From Tridacna crocea (taxonomy: Eukaryota; Mollusca; Bivalvia; Cardiida; Cardiidae), in the NCBI GenBank assembly GCA_943736015.1, contig OX031064.1:59069861-59133860 (forward strand): a stretch of 64,000 nt of DNA, read 5' to 3'. Of the stretch, positions 35,401 through 40,742 are shown piece by piece. Positions within the stretch are counted from its first letter, which is position 1, and each line of letters begins with the position of its first letter. The notes below the pieces were generated by a model. The model was not told where the DNA came from and made no database searches. It saw nothing but the letters and a program-made list of their open reading frames with translations. A program made the translations under genes and the position numbers.

Positions 35401-35409
35401 CTTTCCCAT
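8421..35409 (-). CDS. NOP14: Nucleolar protein 14 (complete, 19 coding exons)
   Basis: NOP14 is a nucleolar SSU-processome protein needed for 18S rRNA maturation and 40S assembly. The exons in transcription order are 35227-35409, 33682-33816, 32139-32283, 30219-30346, 28792-28893, 27825-27917, 26812-26880, 24648-24736, 23564-23781, 22684-22869, 21889-22019, 20661-20885, 19415-19579, 18449-18539, 17000-17075, 13340-13420, 12627-12771, 11330-11451 and 8421-8685. Every border is AG/GT and phases close to 2649 nt (about 882 aa; human is about 857). Signatures in order: NPFEVKINRQKHDVLGRK and GMPGVSRSKA (exon 1), DKRFGEYDSSL (2), YNLNEDDELTHYGQSLAEIE (3), DDYDMMVKSLQFEIRAQ (6), HKSADDLDDG (8), a long Glu/Asp tract (9), ELPYTF (10), KCHHPSLAEENK (11), LFPTSDFYHHVTTPT (13) and the basic tail KDTQFIARQRLKDQMDKDKE then LGSLANQEGEYK (19). 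The start is the first ATG before the basic N-terminus. No break is seen. Confidence 0.96.
8768..8996 (+). mobile_element. TTAA-MITE, type A
   Basis: Full length, in the last NOP14 intron. It shares its right TTAA with the next copy. Confidence 0.85.
8993..9225 (-). mobile_element. TTAA-MITE, type A, tail-to-tail with previous copy
   Basis: Opposite orientation to 8768-8996, with a single TTAA between them. Full length. Confidence 0.85.
9226..9391. mobile_element. Foldback MITE, CTTAAGAA family
   Basis: CACCAACCATTTTTAAGAAC is answered by AAGAACG..AAATGGTTGA, with the core CTGATTGGCTGAACC..TGCCAATCAGCAG. Confidence 0.65.
9503..9571 (-). mobile_element. TTAA-MITE left-end fragment (first half of a dimer)
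   Basis: Only TTAACTCTTTACC plus about 60 bp of arm, joined to the full copy that follows. The same fusion occurs at 17584-17870. Confidence 0.7.
9568..9869 (-). mobile_element. TTAA-MITE, type A, with about 65-bp insertion
   Basis: The right arm is interrupted between two copies of GGGATTGTG by a purine-rich stretch and a poly(A) run of 15 (9832-9846). The right flank is TTGA. Confidence 0.75.
9895..10003 (-). mobile_element. TTAA-MITE, 5'-truncated
   Basis: Only the hairpin and a short right arm remain. It shares TTAA with the next copy. Confidence 0.6.
10000..10224 (+). mobile_element. TTAA-MITE, type A
   Basis: Full length. It is followed at 10225-10252 by a stray right-end fragment (GGGATCGCTTGCCAAAGGGC). 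Confidence 0.8.
10253..10684. other. NOP14 intron, nothing firmly recognised
   Basis: No ORF or hairpin. The CACACACAACCACAC and GGACAAATGTATGGATAGAC runs look like the tail of an older dispersed repeat. Confidence 0.4.
10685..10826 (+). mobile_element. TTAA-MITE, decayed
   Basis: CTAGTAACCAGCATTTTCT and ATGCAAATGCTTTCAATTTG remain from hairpin and right arm. Both ends are lost. Confidence 0.5.
10878..10995. repeat. Fragment of the GGCTAATC-type foldback repeat
   Basis: GTCAGCCTGTG..CACAGGCTGAC and GTGCCACTTTCC match the core of the fuller copy at 20994-21248. Confidence 0.45.
11045..11243 (+). mobile_element. TTAA-MITE, type C, hairpin shortened
   Basis: Type C arms (CTCCATCGGTACTCATTGC / GCCTTATGGGGTAAAGGG). 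Most of the right half of the hairpin is missing. Confidence 0.75.
11519..11735 (+). mobile_element. TTAA-MITE, decayed
   Basis: CCCTTTACCACACAG at the left, a shrunken hairpin, and TTAA shared with the next copy at the right. Confidence 0.6.
11732..11959 (+). mobile_element. TTAA-MITE, type A
   Basis: Full length. The hairpin centre carries paired changes (GCTGATAATCAGC) that keep it palindromic. Confidence 0.82.
12040..12205 (+). mobile_element. TTAA-MITE, heavily decayed
   Basis: Traces only: AGACTTTTAAAAACATAACG, GAGAAAATGCCAG and CAACAATGTTTTCC in the right order. Confidence 0.4.
12206..12626. other. NOP14 intron, possible old repeat tail
   Basis: CACAGACGGACACAAGGACA at about 12530-12550 resembles the ACAGACGG runs often found at the ends of molluscan retroposons. 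Nothing else could be identified. Confidence 0.35.
13044..13345. repeat. Tandem duplication of about 150 bp spanning an exon donor
   Basis: 13044-13190 and 13191-13345 are about 85-90 percent alike by eye (shared TGTCAAAAAACAATAG, TTTTGTAGGACCAAGGTTG). The second copy runs into the donor of NOP14 exon 13340-13420. The first contains the matching ACCTAC|TTGA, a mutated duplicate of that donor. Confidence 0.75.
13521..13741 (+). mobile_element. TTAA-MITE, type A
   Basis: Full length with a drifted right arm. It shares TTAA with the next copy. Confidence 0.8.
13738..13967 (-). mobile_element. TTAA-MITE, type C
   Basis: Full length. The hairpin is ACAAAAGGTGAAATTGCTCG / CGAGCAATTTCACCTTTTG. Confidence 0.82.
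14100..14310 (-). mobile_element. TTAA-MITE, type A, short deletion after hairpin
   Basis: Both TTAA ends are present. The ATGTTTTCAAAAGGCTTC segment is missing after TTTCCCACC. Confidence 0.78.
14407..14636 (-). mobile_element. TTAA-MITE, type A
   Basis: Full length. Both hairpin arms carry the same changes (CACTGTAGG / CCTACAGTG) and so still pair. Confidence 0.85.
14735..14962 (-). mobile_element. TTAA-MITE, type A
   Basis: Full length, CATTACC / GGTAAT ends, NOP14 intron. Confidence 0.82.
15031..16620 (+). mobile_element. Non-autonomous Helitron-like element with 145-bp tandem core
   Basis: AGCTCACCTGAGCAC (15033-15047) is matched inversely by CTCAGGTGAGCGA (16581-16593). The hairpin GGGCCATcATGGCCC (16599-16613) and TCTTGTT end it, exactly as in 2947-4220. 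About nine 145-bp units follow one another (GTTGGTCAGGATGTTTGTCT recurs). Units at 15310-15750 are nearly identical and later ones more diverged. Short ORFs in the array are by-products of the repeat. Confidence 0.7.
16647..16874 (-). mobile_element. TTAA-MITE, type A
   Basis: Full length, 26 bases right of the Helitron-like element. Confidence 0.8.
17111..17339 (+). mobile_element. TTAA-MITE, type C
   Basis: Full length. The hairpin pairs perfectly (GTGACAAAAGGTG / CACCTTTTGTCAC). It lies 35 bases beyond NOP14 exon 17000-17075. The right flank is TTAC. Confidence 0.83.
17584..17870 (-). mobile_element. TTAA-MITE dimer (left-end fragment plus full type A copy)
   Basis: About 60 bp of left arm (TTAACTCCCTACCAGATGAC) runs into a complete copy starting ACTCAATACCAAACAAC. 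The join is the same as at 9503-9869. Confidence 0.78.
17957..18019 (+). repeat. Short tandem repeat, 22-24-bp unit
   Basis: ACAATGAAGGCATTTTCACAG is repeated about 2.7 times. Confidence 0.8.
18020..18448. other. NOP14 intron, nothing recognised
   Basis: Unique-looking AT-rich sequence with no hairpin or ORF of note. Confidence 0.5.
18786..19015 (-). mobile_element. TTAA-MITE, type B
   Basis: Full length. The centre is AAATTGCTCGTTACGAGCAATTT. The right flank is TTCA. Confidence 0.82.
19016..19414. other. NOP14 intron, nothing recognised
   Basis: No repeat, RNA gene or conserved ORF could be supported. Confidence 0.5.
19758..19820 (+). mobile_element. TTAA-MITE with large internal deletion
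   Basis: TTAACCCTTTGCAACAC jumps straight to GGAACCAGCATTTTCTCCTT, and then the next TTAA. Confidence 0.6.
19817..20045 (-). mobile_element. TTAA-MITE, type A
   Basis: Full length with a perfect hairpin. It sits on the TTAA of the deleted copy before it. Confidence 0.85.
20046..20412. other. NOP14 intron, nothing firmly recognised
   Basis: The stretch near 20230-20340 (GATCAAGAGCAGATAGCACT) may be an old repeat. No gene is seen. Confidence 0.4.
20413..20642 (+). mobile_element. TTAA-MITE, type A, 18 bases from an exon
   Basis: It ends 18 bases from NOP14 exon 20661-20885. Both hairpin arms share the change GGAAAAAGAG / CTCTTTTTCC. Confidence 0.85.
20994..21248. mobile_element. Foldback MITE, GGCTAATC type, about 255 bp
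   Basis: ACAACACGCAAAAAGGATCA / TACCTTTTCGCGTGTTG are the ends. CATTCGGACATTTGC is inverted at CAAATGTCCGAATG. The inner blocks are GTGTCGTCTCGGATCAGC and GGCTAATCTGGGACAACAC. Confidence 0.75.
21410..21575 (+). mobile_element. TTAA-MITE, decayed, hairpin lost
   Basis: Arms recognisable between two TTAA. Its last 37 bases (CAGTCTCAAATCATGTACTG..) are duplicated in tandem up to 21610. Confidence 0.6.
21607..21835 (+). mobile_element. TTAA-MITE, type C
   Basis: Full length. The hairpin is GTGGCAAAAGGTG / CACCTTTTGCCAC. It lies 54 bases from NOP14 exon 21889-22019. Confidence 0.82.
22104..22255. mobile_element. Foldback MITE, CTTAAGAA family (3' end lost)
   Basis: TATTCACAAACCAATCTTAAGAACATAC with core CTGATTGGCTGAACCAAATAG..TTTAGTCAGTCAGAGG, read in parts. 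Confidence 0.6.
22350..22643 (+). mobile_element. TTAA-MITE, type A, left end lost, right arm duplicated
   Basis: The hairpin is imperfect. Right-arm motifs (GCAAATGCTTTCGATTTGG, GCAAATAGTTTTAATTTGG) occur twice before GGTAAAGAGTTTA. Confidence 0.6.
22982..23210 (-). mobile_element. TTAA-MITE, type A
   Basis: Full length with CATTACC-type ends, NOP14 intron. Confidence 0.83.
23207..23333. mobile_element. TTAA-MITE fragment
   Basis: ACAATGTGGGAAAAAGAA..TTTTTCCTCTTCTTTC hairpin trace starting at the previous copy's TTAA. Confidence 0.45.
23934..24162 (+). mobile_element. TTAA-MITE, type A
   Basis: Full length with several changes in the left hairpin arm. Confidence 0.8.
24286..24514 (+). mobile_element. 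TTAA-MITE, type A
   Basis: Full length, both TTAA intact. Confidence 0.83.
24538..24606. repeat. GA-rich microsatellite
   Basis: GAGAGGGAGAGAGAGAGACA followed by an ACACACA-rich tail. Confidence 0.8.
24766..24995 (+). mobile_element. TTAA-MITE, type A
   Basis: Full length, 29 bases from NOP14 exon 24648-24736. Confidence 0.82.
25101..25253 (+). mobile_element. TTAA-MITE, decayed
   Basis: AAGAAGCCTTTTGAAAGC and CATCTGCAAATGCTTTAACC remain. Only half the hairpin is left. Confidence 0.5.
25515..25625 (+). mobile_element. TTAA-MITE, 3'-truncated
   Basis: TTAACCCTTTACAACACAAT and a poor hairpin, with no right arm. Confidence 0.55.
25662..25889 (-). mobile_element. TTAA-MITE, type A
   Basis: Full length, both TTAA. 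Confidence 0.83.
25968..26198 (+). mobile_element. TTAA-MITE, type A, decayed hairpin
   Basis: Ends and arms are good. The left flank is TTGA, and the right TTAA is shared with the next copy. Confidence 0.78.
26195..26425 (+). mobile_element. TTAA-MITE, type A, head-to-tail with previous
   Basis: Same orientation as its neighbour across one TTAA. Confidence 0.8.
26537..26762 (+). mobile_element. TTAA-MITE, type A
   Basis: Full length, 49 bases from NOP14 exon 26812-26880. Confidence 0.83.
27024..27252 (+). mobile_element. TTAA-MITE, type A, CCCAAAC-end variant
   Basis: Same subgroup as 1287-1515 (right arm AAATCATCTTTTCAGCAAGA). Confidence 0.85.
27283..27360. repeat. Dispersed repeat, family X (partial)
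   Basis: It carries the same GATCAGACTGCA/TGCAGTCTGATC hairpin as the stretch at 330-480 and directly follows a MITE. Confidence 0.45.
28200..28423 (+). mobile_element. TTAA-MITE, type A
   Basis: Full length, both TTAA. Confidence 0.82.
28640..28692. mobile_element. Foldback fragment, GGGTACTC family
   Basis: GGGTACTCTTTAGAATTG..CAATTCTAAAGGGTATC hairpin, the core of the element at 44275-44459. Confidence 0.6.
28965..29192 (+). mobile_element. TTAA-MITE, type A
   Basis: Full length. The right TTAA is shared. Confidence 0.83.
29189..29397 (+). mobile_element. TTAA-MITE, decayed
   Basis: The hairpin centre GCTGTTTACCAGC is intact and the arms have drifted. Confidence 0.6.
29416..29523 (+). 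mobile_element. TTAA-MITE left-end fragment
   Basis: TTAACCCTTTATCACACAAT and part of the arm, up to the TTAA of the next copy. Confidence 0.55.
29520..29749 (+). mobile_element. TTAA-MITE, type B hairpin with type C-like end
   Basis: The left arm CTCCATCCATACTCATTTT is type C-like, while the hairpin (GGAAAAGGAGAAATTGCTCG) is type B, so this is an intermediate. Confidence 0.78.
29750..30218. other. NOP14 intron, nothing recognised
   Basis: TACATGTACATGTATGTAC and AT-rich unique sequence only. Confidence 0.5.
30347..31198. other. NOP14 intron, nothing recognised
   Basis: Short ORFs on both strands lack any familiar motif or splice context. No hairpin repeat is seen. Confidence 0.5.
31199..31427 (-). 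mobile_element. TTAA-MITE, type A
   Basis: Full length with CATTACC / GGTAATGGG ends. Confidence 0.83.
31473..31612 (-). mobile_element. TTAA-MITE, decayed
   Basis: CCCTTTACCAGAAAATAATA arm and an AATCATTGTGAGAAATTG trace. Confidence 0.45.
31609..31740 (+). mobile_element. TTAA-MITE, 3'-truncated
   Basis: Good left arm and half hairpin. It stops where the next copy's TTAA begins. Confidence 0.65.
31737..32021 (+). mobile_element. TTAA-MITE, type A, partial internal duplication
   Basis: The left arm and left hairpin half (GTGGGAAAAGGAGAAAATGC) are present twice. The right arm is normal. Confidence 0.75.
32018..32097 (+). mobile_element. TTAA-MITE right-end fragment
   Basis: TTTTTGTTGTGTGGTAAAGAG and TTAA. 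It may be the missing right part of 31609-31740, split by the insertion between them. Confidence 0.6.
32511..32662. mobile_element. Foldback element, about 152 bp
   Basis: ATAATCAACTGGTTATTTTT is matched by AAAATAACCAGTTGATTAT. Inner arms TATGAAAAATATCTCAC and GTGAGATATTTTTCATA also pair. Confidence 0.8.
32761..32970 (-). mobile_element. TTAA-MITE, decayed
   Basis: Arm CAACAAAAATATTAAACTTG and a broken hairpin remain. Confidence 0.5.
33101..33328 (+). mobile_element. TTAA-MITE, type A
   Basis: Full length. The right flank is TTGA, and part of the left hairpin stem is altered. Confidence 0.78.
33388..33625 (+). mobile_element. SINE, tRNA-headed family, 5'-truncated
   Basis: Body motifs GACAGGATTCATTCCTCTTT, AAAGCAGCCAGTGGCTTGGA and GGATAACTGAAATAATGTTG, ending in CAATCAATCA. 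The tRNA head is missing. Confidence 0.75.
33856..34084 (-). mobile_element. TTAA-MITE, type A, flanked by ATAA on both sides
   Basis: Full length, but the four bases at each end read ATAA. It lies 40 bases from NOP14 exon 33682-33816. Confidence 0.82.
34117..34314. mobile_element. Foldback MITE, CTTAAGAA family, full length
   Basis: GGGTCCGTATTCACCAACC is matched by GGTTGGTGAATTCAGGCCC, with a palindromic interior around CTGATTGGCTAAACC. Confidence 0.82.
34460..34668 (-). mobile_element. TTAA-MITE, decayed
   Basis: TTAATTCTTTACCAAACGAC is well kept and the rest is drifted. Confidence 0.5.
34831..35018. mobile_element. Foldback MITE, GGGTACTC family
   Basis: Core GGGTACTCATTAGAATCATC and ends CAGCTCAAGACAGAAGGAGC / TCTGGAGCTCTG. 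Confidence 0.6.
35020..35220 (-). mobile_element. TTAA-MITE, decayed
   Basis: A hairpin trace (AAAAATGTGGG..CTCAACATTTTTTT) ends at TTAA 35217-35220, seven bases from NOP14 exon 1. Confidence 0.45.
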
Positions 35410-36030
35410 AATCCTTCAATACACTGTTAAAATGAATGAAAATCATAACATAATCAACACAATATCTCAATAGACTCTTTCAAAATTTGATTGTCTGATA
35501 CAGAGCTTCCGAGTTTTGGCCAATGTGAGACTACCAGGTAATAGTCACAACCCTTTGAATACACTACCATTACTAGCTCGAAGCCTTGAGTTGCCAATGA
35601 GCTAACTTCAGTCTGAAGGCTTGCCCCGATGCTATTTTTGCAATTGGGTCTCTGCCACAGGGATTTTTAGCGTTTGTTAGTAAAACATAAAAAACGCTAA
35701 AAATCCCTGTGGTCTCTGCTAGCCTTCTAAGCAGCCCTTCTTTCCTACTATCTGGAAATCTCAAAATCTTACTGTCATTTTTCAGTTGGCTAAATGTGTC
35801 TTTAATCTGCTTGTCAGCTATGAAAATGGACATGAATCTATGGATAAATGATTTAACTTCAATTGACATTAAGTTAAGTGAAAGTGTTTTCGTTCATTTT
35901 TTGTAATATACCATTCATTTGACATAAATATACCTGGCTAATTTGTTACCAAACAATCATTATAATTTCAGTGACCAGTAACTGTGCATGCATGGTCAAT
36001 TTGAATTGAAAAAATGATGTATTGTGATTG
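35410..36030. other. NOP14 5' flank
   Basis: Presumed promoter region of NOP14. The only structure I see is a hairpin, CCACAGGGATTTTTAGCG / CGCTAAAAATCCCTGTGG, at 35655-35712. No TATA box is convincing. Confidence 0.4.
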
Positions 36031-36259
36031 ACAACTCATTACCAAACACCAAAATTTTAGGTTTGTCCAAATCGAAAGCATTTGCTGACAAGAAAATAAA
36101 AGTGACTGAAAATTTGAAATTTGTTTTGTGAAAGGTAGAAAACATTGTGGGAAAGGGAGAAAATGCTGGTTACCAGCATTTTCTCCTTTTCCCACAATGT
36201 TTTCTAGAGGCCTCTTTCTCAGGGTCTTCAAAAGTAGGGATTGTCTCGTTATGGGTTAA
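36031..36259 (-). mobile_element. TTAA-MITE, type A
   Basis: Full length. The left flank has changed to CAAC. Confidence 0.8.
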
Positions 36260-36778
36260 TTATAAAGTGATAAATACAACTCCTCATAAATGAAATACAT
36301 CTGGTACTTTTAGTTTTCCTTTTCATGCCAATTCTAATAGCACAGAAGTTGATAAAATGTGAAAAAAAAAGTTTAATGTACCGAAAGTGACTTCTGAAAC
36401 ATGTGTAGTAAATGTCAAGCTTAGTTTCTATTTTGAGGGTAGTAGGTCAACGGATATTTTTATTTTGAACTAATGGAACCATAAGGAAGCAAACCTGTCA
36501 TTCTTAAATTATTTAGGTGTTTTTCTTAAGATCAATCTATCCATTAAGGATCTTCTTCTTCACTGACAGTTTTTAGAAAAGATCGACGCATAATTATGGT
36601 CATTTGAAACAACTTTTCACTCCATGTGGGTCATAAGAGCACTTGCTGCGGCGGCTAGTGGAAAACTATCACAAAAATAACATACCCATGTATACCTTCC
36701 ATCATAACTATTGTATCGTGTATGATACTCTAGTATTGTGACATGGATGTTGTTTTGTATGTATGGAAGAAATAAAGC

Positions 36779-37007
36779 TTGACCCTTTACTCCATAGATA
36801 CTCATTTCTACGCATTGCTTGTAGGGGCCTTTTGAAAACACTGTGGCAAAAGGTGAAATTGCTCGTGACGAGCAATTTCACCTTTTGCCACAATGTTTTC
36901 TACACTATCAGAAGGTGTGATATACACATAAGAAAGGGTTTCATCCTTGCTGTTATTTAGGGTCAATTAGAGATATCATAGAAATTCCTTATGGGGTAAA
37001 GGGTTAA
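36779..37007 (+). mobile_element. TTAA-MITE, type C
   Basis: Full length. Hairpin GTGGCAAAAGGTG / CACCTTTTGCCAC. The right end runs into a poly(A) tract. Confidence 0.83.
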
Positions 37008-37370
37008 AAAAAAAAAAAAAAAACAGAGCTAGTCCCCAAATCAGACATACCAATGAGCCAAATCCATTTTTAAGTATTTTGGATAGACCTATATCCAGCA
37101 TAATACTGGAAAACTTCCCGTTGTATAGCATGATAACGCATGAAAATCAAAATTAATGCGGCAAAAAACTTGTAACTGTTTTACAGATTCATTTCAAAGA
37201 TATCAAATACAATATTTGTCAATGAAATGAATCAGAAAATCTCATTAATTTCTTCTTTTAACTCAAAATACAATGCCACATGTATGCATTGACTGTATAG
37301 CTGCAGGGCGTTTGCCGTTATTATGCCCTATAACCTGATTATATTGTGCATTTCTGTGGACTTGAGGCCC

Positions 37371-37616
37371 TTAACCCTTTATCAAGCAATCCCTGATTTC
37401 TAAGATCCCTAGAAAGAGGCGTTTAGAAAACACTGTGGGAAAAGGAGAAAATACTGGTAACAAGCATTTCTCCTTTTCCCAAAATATCTTTTCTACCCTG
37501 TTGGAAACAGAATTCAATTTCTGAGTTAGTTACTTTTCTTTTGTCGTCTGTAAGCACTTTCAACTAGGACTTGTCTTTGGACTAGTCTAAAATTCTATTG
37601 TCTGGTAAAGGGTTAA
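37371..37616 (+). mobile_element. TTAA-MITE, type A, decayed
   Basis: Both TTAA present. The hairpin is weakened and the right arm carries a small duplication (GGACTTGTC/GGACTAGTC). Confidence 0.75.
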
Positions 37617-38142
37617 TTAATTTAAAGGAAGACAGTGTTGCCTATTTGAGCGAAAACTGATGACAAAAACAAAATGCTCGGTGAAAACGATATCGTTTTT
37701 CACCAAAAAAGGATCATTATAAATGCGAATCACAATAACATTGGCTGTGTTAACTTACAAATTATTTAATTCACTTTCAACTGATAAAATTGTTTTGGGT
37801 TCCAGAATTACTAAAGAAAACACGTTTCTGGTTTGTTTGTTTCTTCCATATTTTTAGTAGCATCTACTAATAGTAGAAAATTCAAGACAGGAAACATGAG
37901 GTTTGATAGTCGTTTTATCTGATATCGCAATTAAATATGGCTTTTAAGTGTAAGTGCCTGGTTAAAAAAAAGGCAAGATGTCTAATCCAAGGTTTCCTCG
38001 TCATTTAACTTACGATGGAATAAGCCTGTAATTTTGTTCGCATTGTTCACAACACCAAATTTCGAAGAACATTCTAATCGAACGTACCTATTATCATTTC
38101 TCGGTGGAAGACGCTTCAGACTCGAACAAAAACCATTATCAC
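37617..38142. other. Intergenic, nothing recognised
   Basis: Repeat-poor stretch between the divergent NOP14 and DUF3504 genes. It may hold regulatory sequence or unseen 5' exons. Confidence 0.4.
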
Positions 38143-38349
38143 TCACTCACGATGTACTAGAATGATACTACACATGAATTGGTTTAATTTTGGTGCTTTT
38201 AATGTCATTCCCATGTGGAGACCGTATTGAGTCTTCAGCAAAGCCCTGAAGGTATTTGATACTTGTTCGGCCCCAAGTAATCTCGAAATTCCTGCATGCA
38301 TTCCAGTCTTTATCATGCGACAAAAGTTCAGACACCCCCTAACATTCAA
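38143..38349 (-). CDS. Possible unrecognised first exon (orphan ORF with splice donor)
   Basis: This 68-codon ORF begins MNVRGCLNFCRMIKTGMHAG. At its low-coordinate end it runs into a strong GTGAGT donor (after ...IILVH), which is what a first coding exon would look like. Its N-terminus is basic and hydroxylated, so a mitochondrial presequence is conceivable. I recognise no family. It lies upstream of NOP14 on the same strand, in a repeat-poor stretch with more CpG than its surroundings. It could also be a 5' UTR exon or a chance ORF. Confidence 0.2.
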   Translation of the reverse strand: MNVRGCLNFCRMIKTGMHAGISRLLGAEQVSNTFRALLKTQYGLHMGMTLKAPKLNQFMCSIILVHRE

Positions 38350-38692
38350 CCAGATCTGCTACTTTAATATTCATTTATAAAGAGAATTAACATTAGTAGG
38401 GTCAATATTAAAACCCCTATTTTCTAACAATTTTTTTTAAGTCGTAGTACAGGAATTTGGCATTCTTAACCAAAATCAATGATAAAATATGAAAAAAAAT
38501 ATCTACCCTGTATAATATAAACACAAGGAATGCAACGTCTCGATTGCTGGCGCTAGCATTCGACAGCCTTTCCCAACCAAAATCACCCACGAAACAAACA
38601 TTGATCATAATTTCATTTAGCCTAGCAATAATGTACCTGGGACATCCGGCGATACCTCAGTAGACACCTTTCAACCGGAGATATCCATCATG

Positions 38693-38991
38693 TTTTACAA
38701 CTCTATCCGAAAACTTTGATTCGTCCGAGACTCCAATCGCTGACGTCACTAAAAGAGCCAGGAAGCATATTTTCGTATTACTATTATTTTTTCGTTTTTA
38801 AGATACTTATGGACATCACATGATACTAAAGATTTTTCTAGAATCTTTAGTATCATTTGATGTCCATAAATATATTAAAAACGAAAAAAATAATAGTAAT
38901 AAGTAATAGGAAAATACGCTTCCTTGCACTTCTTGTGACGTCAGCGAATGGAGTCTCGGATGAATCAAAATTTTCGGATAGAGTTGTAAAA
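38693..38991. mobile_element. Large foldback element, about 300 bp, with two CRE sites
   Basis: TTTTACAACTCTATCCGAAAA-type ends are inverted at TTTTCGGATAGAGTTGT. The centre GATACTAAAGATTTTTCTAG pairs closely with AGAATCTTTAGTATC. Each arm holds TGACGTCA (38741-38748 and 38936-38943). Confidence 0.8.
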
Positions 38992-39211
38992 CCCCAATAA
39001 GGCATTTCTATGGTATCTCTAATTGAATCTAAATAACAGGAAGAATGAAGCCGTTTTTTATGAGTTTAGGACACCTTTTGATAGCATAGAAAACATTGTT
39101 ACAAAAGGTGAAATTGCTCGTCACGAGCAATTTCACCTTTTGCTACAATGTTTTCCAAAGGCTCCTACAAACAGTGCGTAGAAATGAGTATCTATGGAGT
39201 AAAAGGGTTAA
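38992..39211 (-). mobile_element. TTAA-MITE, type C, left end missing
   Basis: It starts abruptly at the edge of the foldback element. The hairpin and right TTAA are intact. Confidence 0.75.
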
Positions 39212-39224
39212 GATAAACAATCAG

Positions 39225-39925
39225 ACTAATTTTCTTGAGCGTAATTGAACTGAAAATGTAGCCTCTAGAGTGTACACTTTACACAAGGTTTTTCAAAGAT
39301 TATACCTGATTACTTACTTTTTAACCTAACAAGACCCACTTTCAAAAAGCTTTGAGATATCATCAAGACAACATTCTGACCAATCGTCTAGAGTTTTGGA
39401 CAAAGTATGTGGTCTCTAGTGTTTATTTGCCAAGCCCTGGTAGCTCAGTGGGTAGATTTCAGGGCTTGAGAACAAAGGATTGCAAGTTTGATCCCCAGCT
39501 ATGCCAATTTCTTTTCTAGGTCTGACGGTATTCATTGCTACAGGATTCAATCCGCTTTCACCTCTGACCAGTGTTTCAATGACCGCAATGTCAAAAAGCA
39601 GCCAGTGGCTTGGAGAGAATATTGTATGGAGACTGGTAATGGAGTATTGTAAGAGAGACTGCAGCAAAGCATGAATAGGTGCACTCGTAATTGTGATAAA
39701 ACTGAAGTATTGTTGAAAACAGCATCAAACACAATACTCACAAGTAGCTGGTGACTGTGATCATACAATCTATCATTCAACTAGAGTGTACACAAGGTTT
39801 TCCTAGGATTTAATCCTGGTGATCCATTTTGTAGCCAGATGTGACTCATTTTGAATACCCAAGGAGACCAACTTTCTTGTGTACTAGACTGAATTTGTGT
39901 ACGTGAAAAGTCTAGGATAGGGTCA
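39225..39925 (-). mobile_element. Helitron-like tandem-core fragment, interrupted by a SINE
   Basis: Read on the - strand it gives units of the 145-bp type (TTGTCTTGATGATATCTCAA, GCCTCTAGAGTGTAC). The SINE at 39429-39779 splits it. Confidence 0.55.
39429..39779 (+). mobile_element. SINE, tRNA-headed, full length
   Basis: The head GCCCTGGTAGCTCAGTGGGT (A box) with GTTTGATCCCC (B box) is followed by the shared body (AGCAGCCAGTGGCTTGG) and tail (CATACAATCTATCATTCA). Confidence 0.8.
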
Positions 39926-40352
39926 TAATTGGGTCATGTCAGGTCAGAATCAAGGTCACTGGGCCAAATTTTATTATTGGGTGCACTCTAGAGGCTACAC
40001 TTGTTTTCCCATACTTATGAAACTTGGTCAGTGTTTGTCTTGATATTTTGACATGTTCGAAATTGGGTCATGTAGGGTCAAAAATTAGGTCACTGGACCA
40101 AATCTCAGTAAAACTGTGTGTGTACCATAGATGCCACATTTGCAGCCTTATACTCATGAAACTTGGTTAGAACATTTGTCTTGATGATACCTTAGACTAT
40201 TTAGAAGTTAGGCTATTTAGAGTCAAAAATTAAGTCACTTTTACGCATGTGTGTTTGCATCATTAAAACAGGGACCTCTTAAGGTTTATTAGCTGAAGAT
40301 TAATTTACTCAGGCGAGTGTTTTAGGGCAAATGGCCATCTTGATGATCTTGT
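39926..40352 (+). mobile_element. Helitron-like element, 3' half
   Basis: About three decayed 145-bp units, then CTCAGGCGAGTG, a broken hairpin GGGCAAATGGCC and ATCTTGTT, the family terminus. Confidence 0.55.
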
Positions 40353-40700
40353 TACTTATTCTCATAGCACATGTATTGGGCAGAAAATGTGGCTCCTAAG
40401 TGTACACCATGTTTTTACAAGTGTAAAAGATTTGACCATAGTGACTTCCTTTTTTACCTGACATGACTTATTTTCATTCTCCAAAGAGATTATAAAGACA
40501 AAAACTCTGACTACATGTAATTCTCATGAGTATTGGACTGAAAATGTGACCCCTAGATTGTACATAATAAGGTTTTTCTTGGAGTTGCCCCAATGAAGTT
40601 AGCTTTCAGAGCATATTCAAAGTGAAAATTGATGATGAACAATGGATACAGCATGATCTTACAAAAGCTCACCTTGAGCACTTTGTGGGTGAGCTGAAAG
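40353..40700 (-). mobile_element. Helitron-like element, 5' end
   Basis: On the - strand it starts AGCTCACCCACAAAGTGCTC and continues into decayed units. It ends about 40 bases before the DUF3504-gene exon A. Confidence 0.5.
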
Positions 40701-40742
40701 TGGTCAACAGTTAATCATTGCTAAATGTACATGTACTTACAG

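Noticed and set aside
36617-36960. Small ORFs around a cysteine-rich stretch
   Set aside because: They cover a type C MITE and its flank, with no conserved motif.
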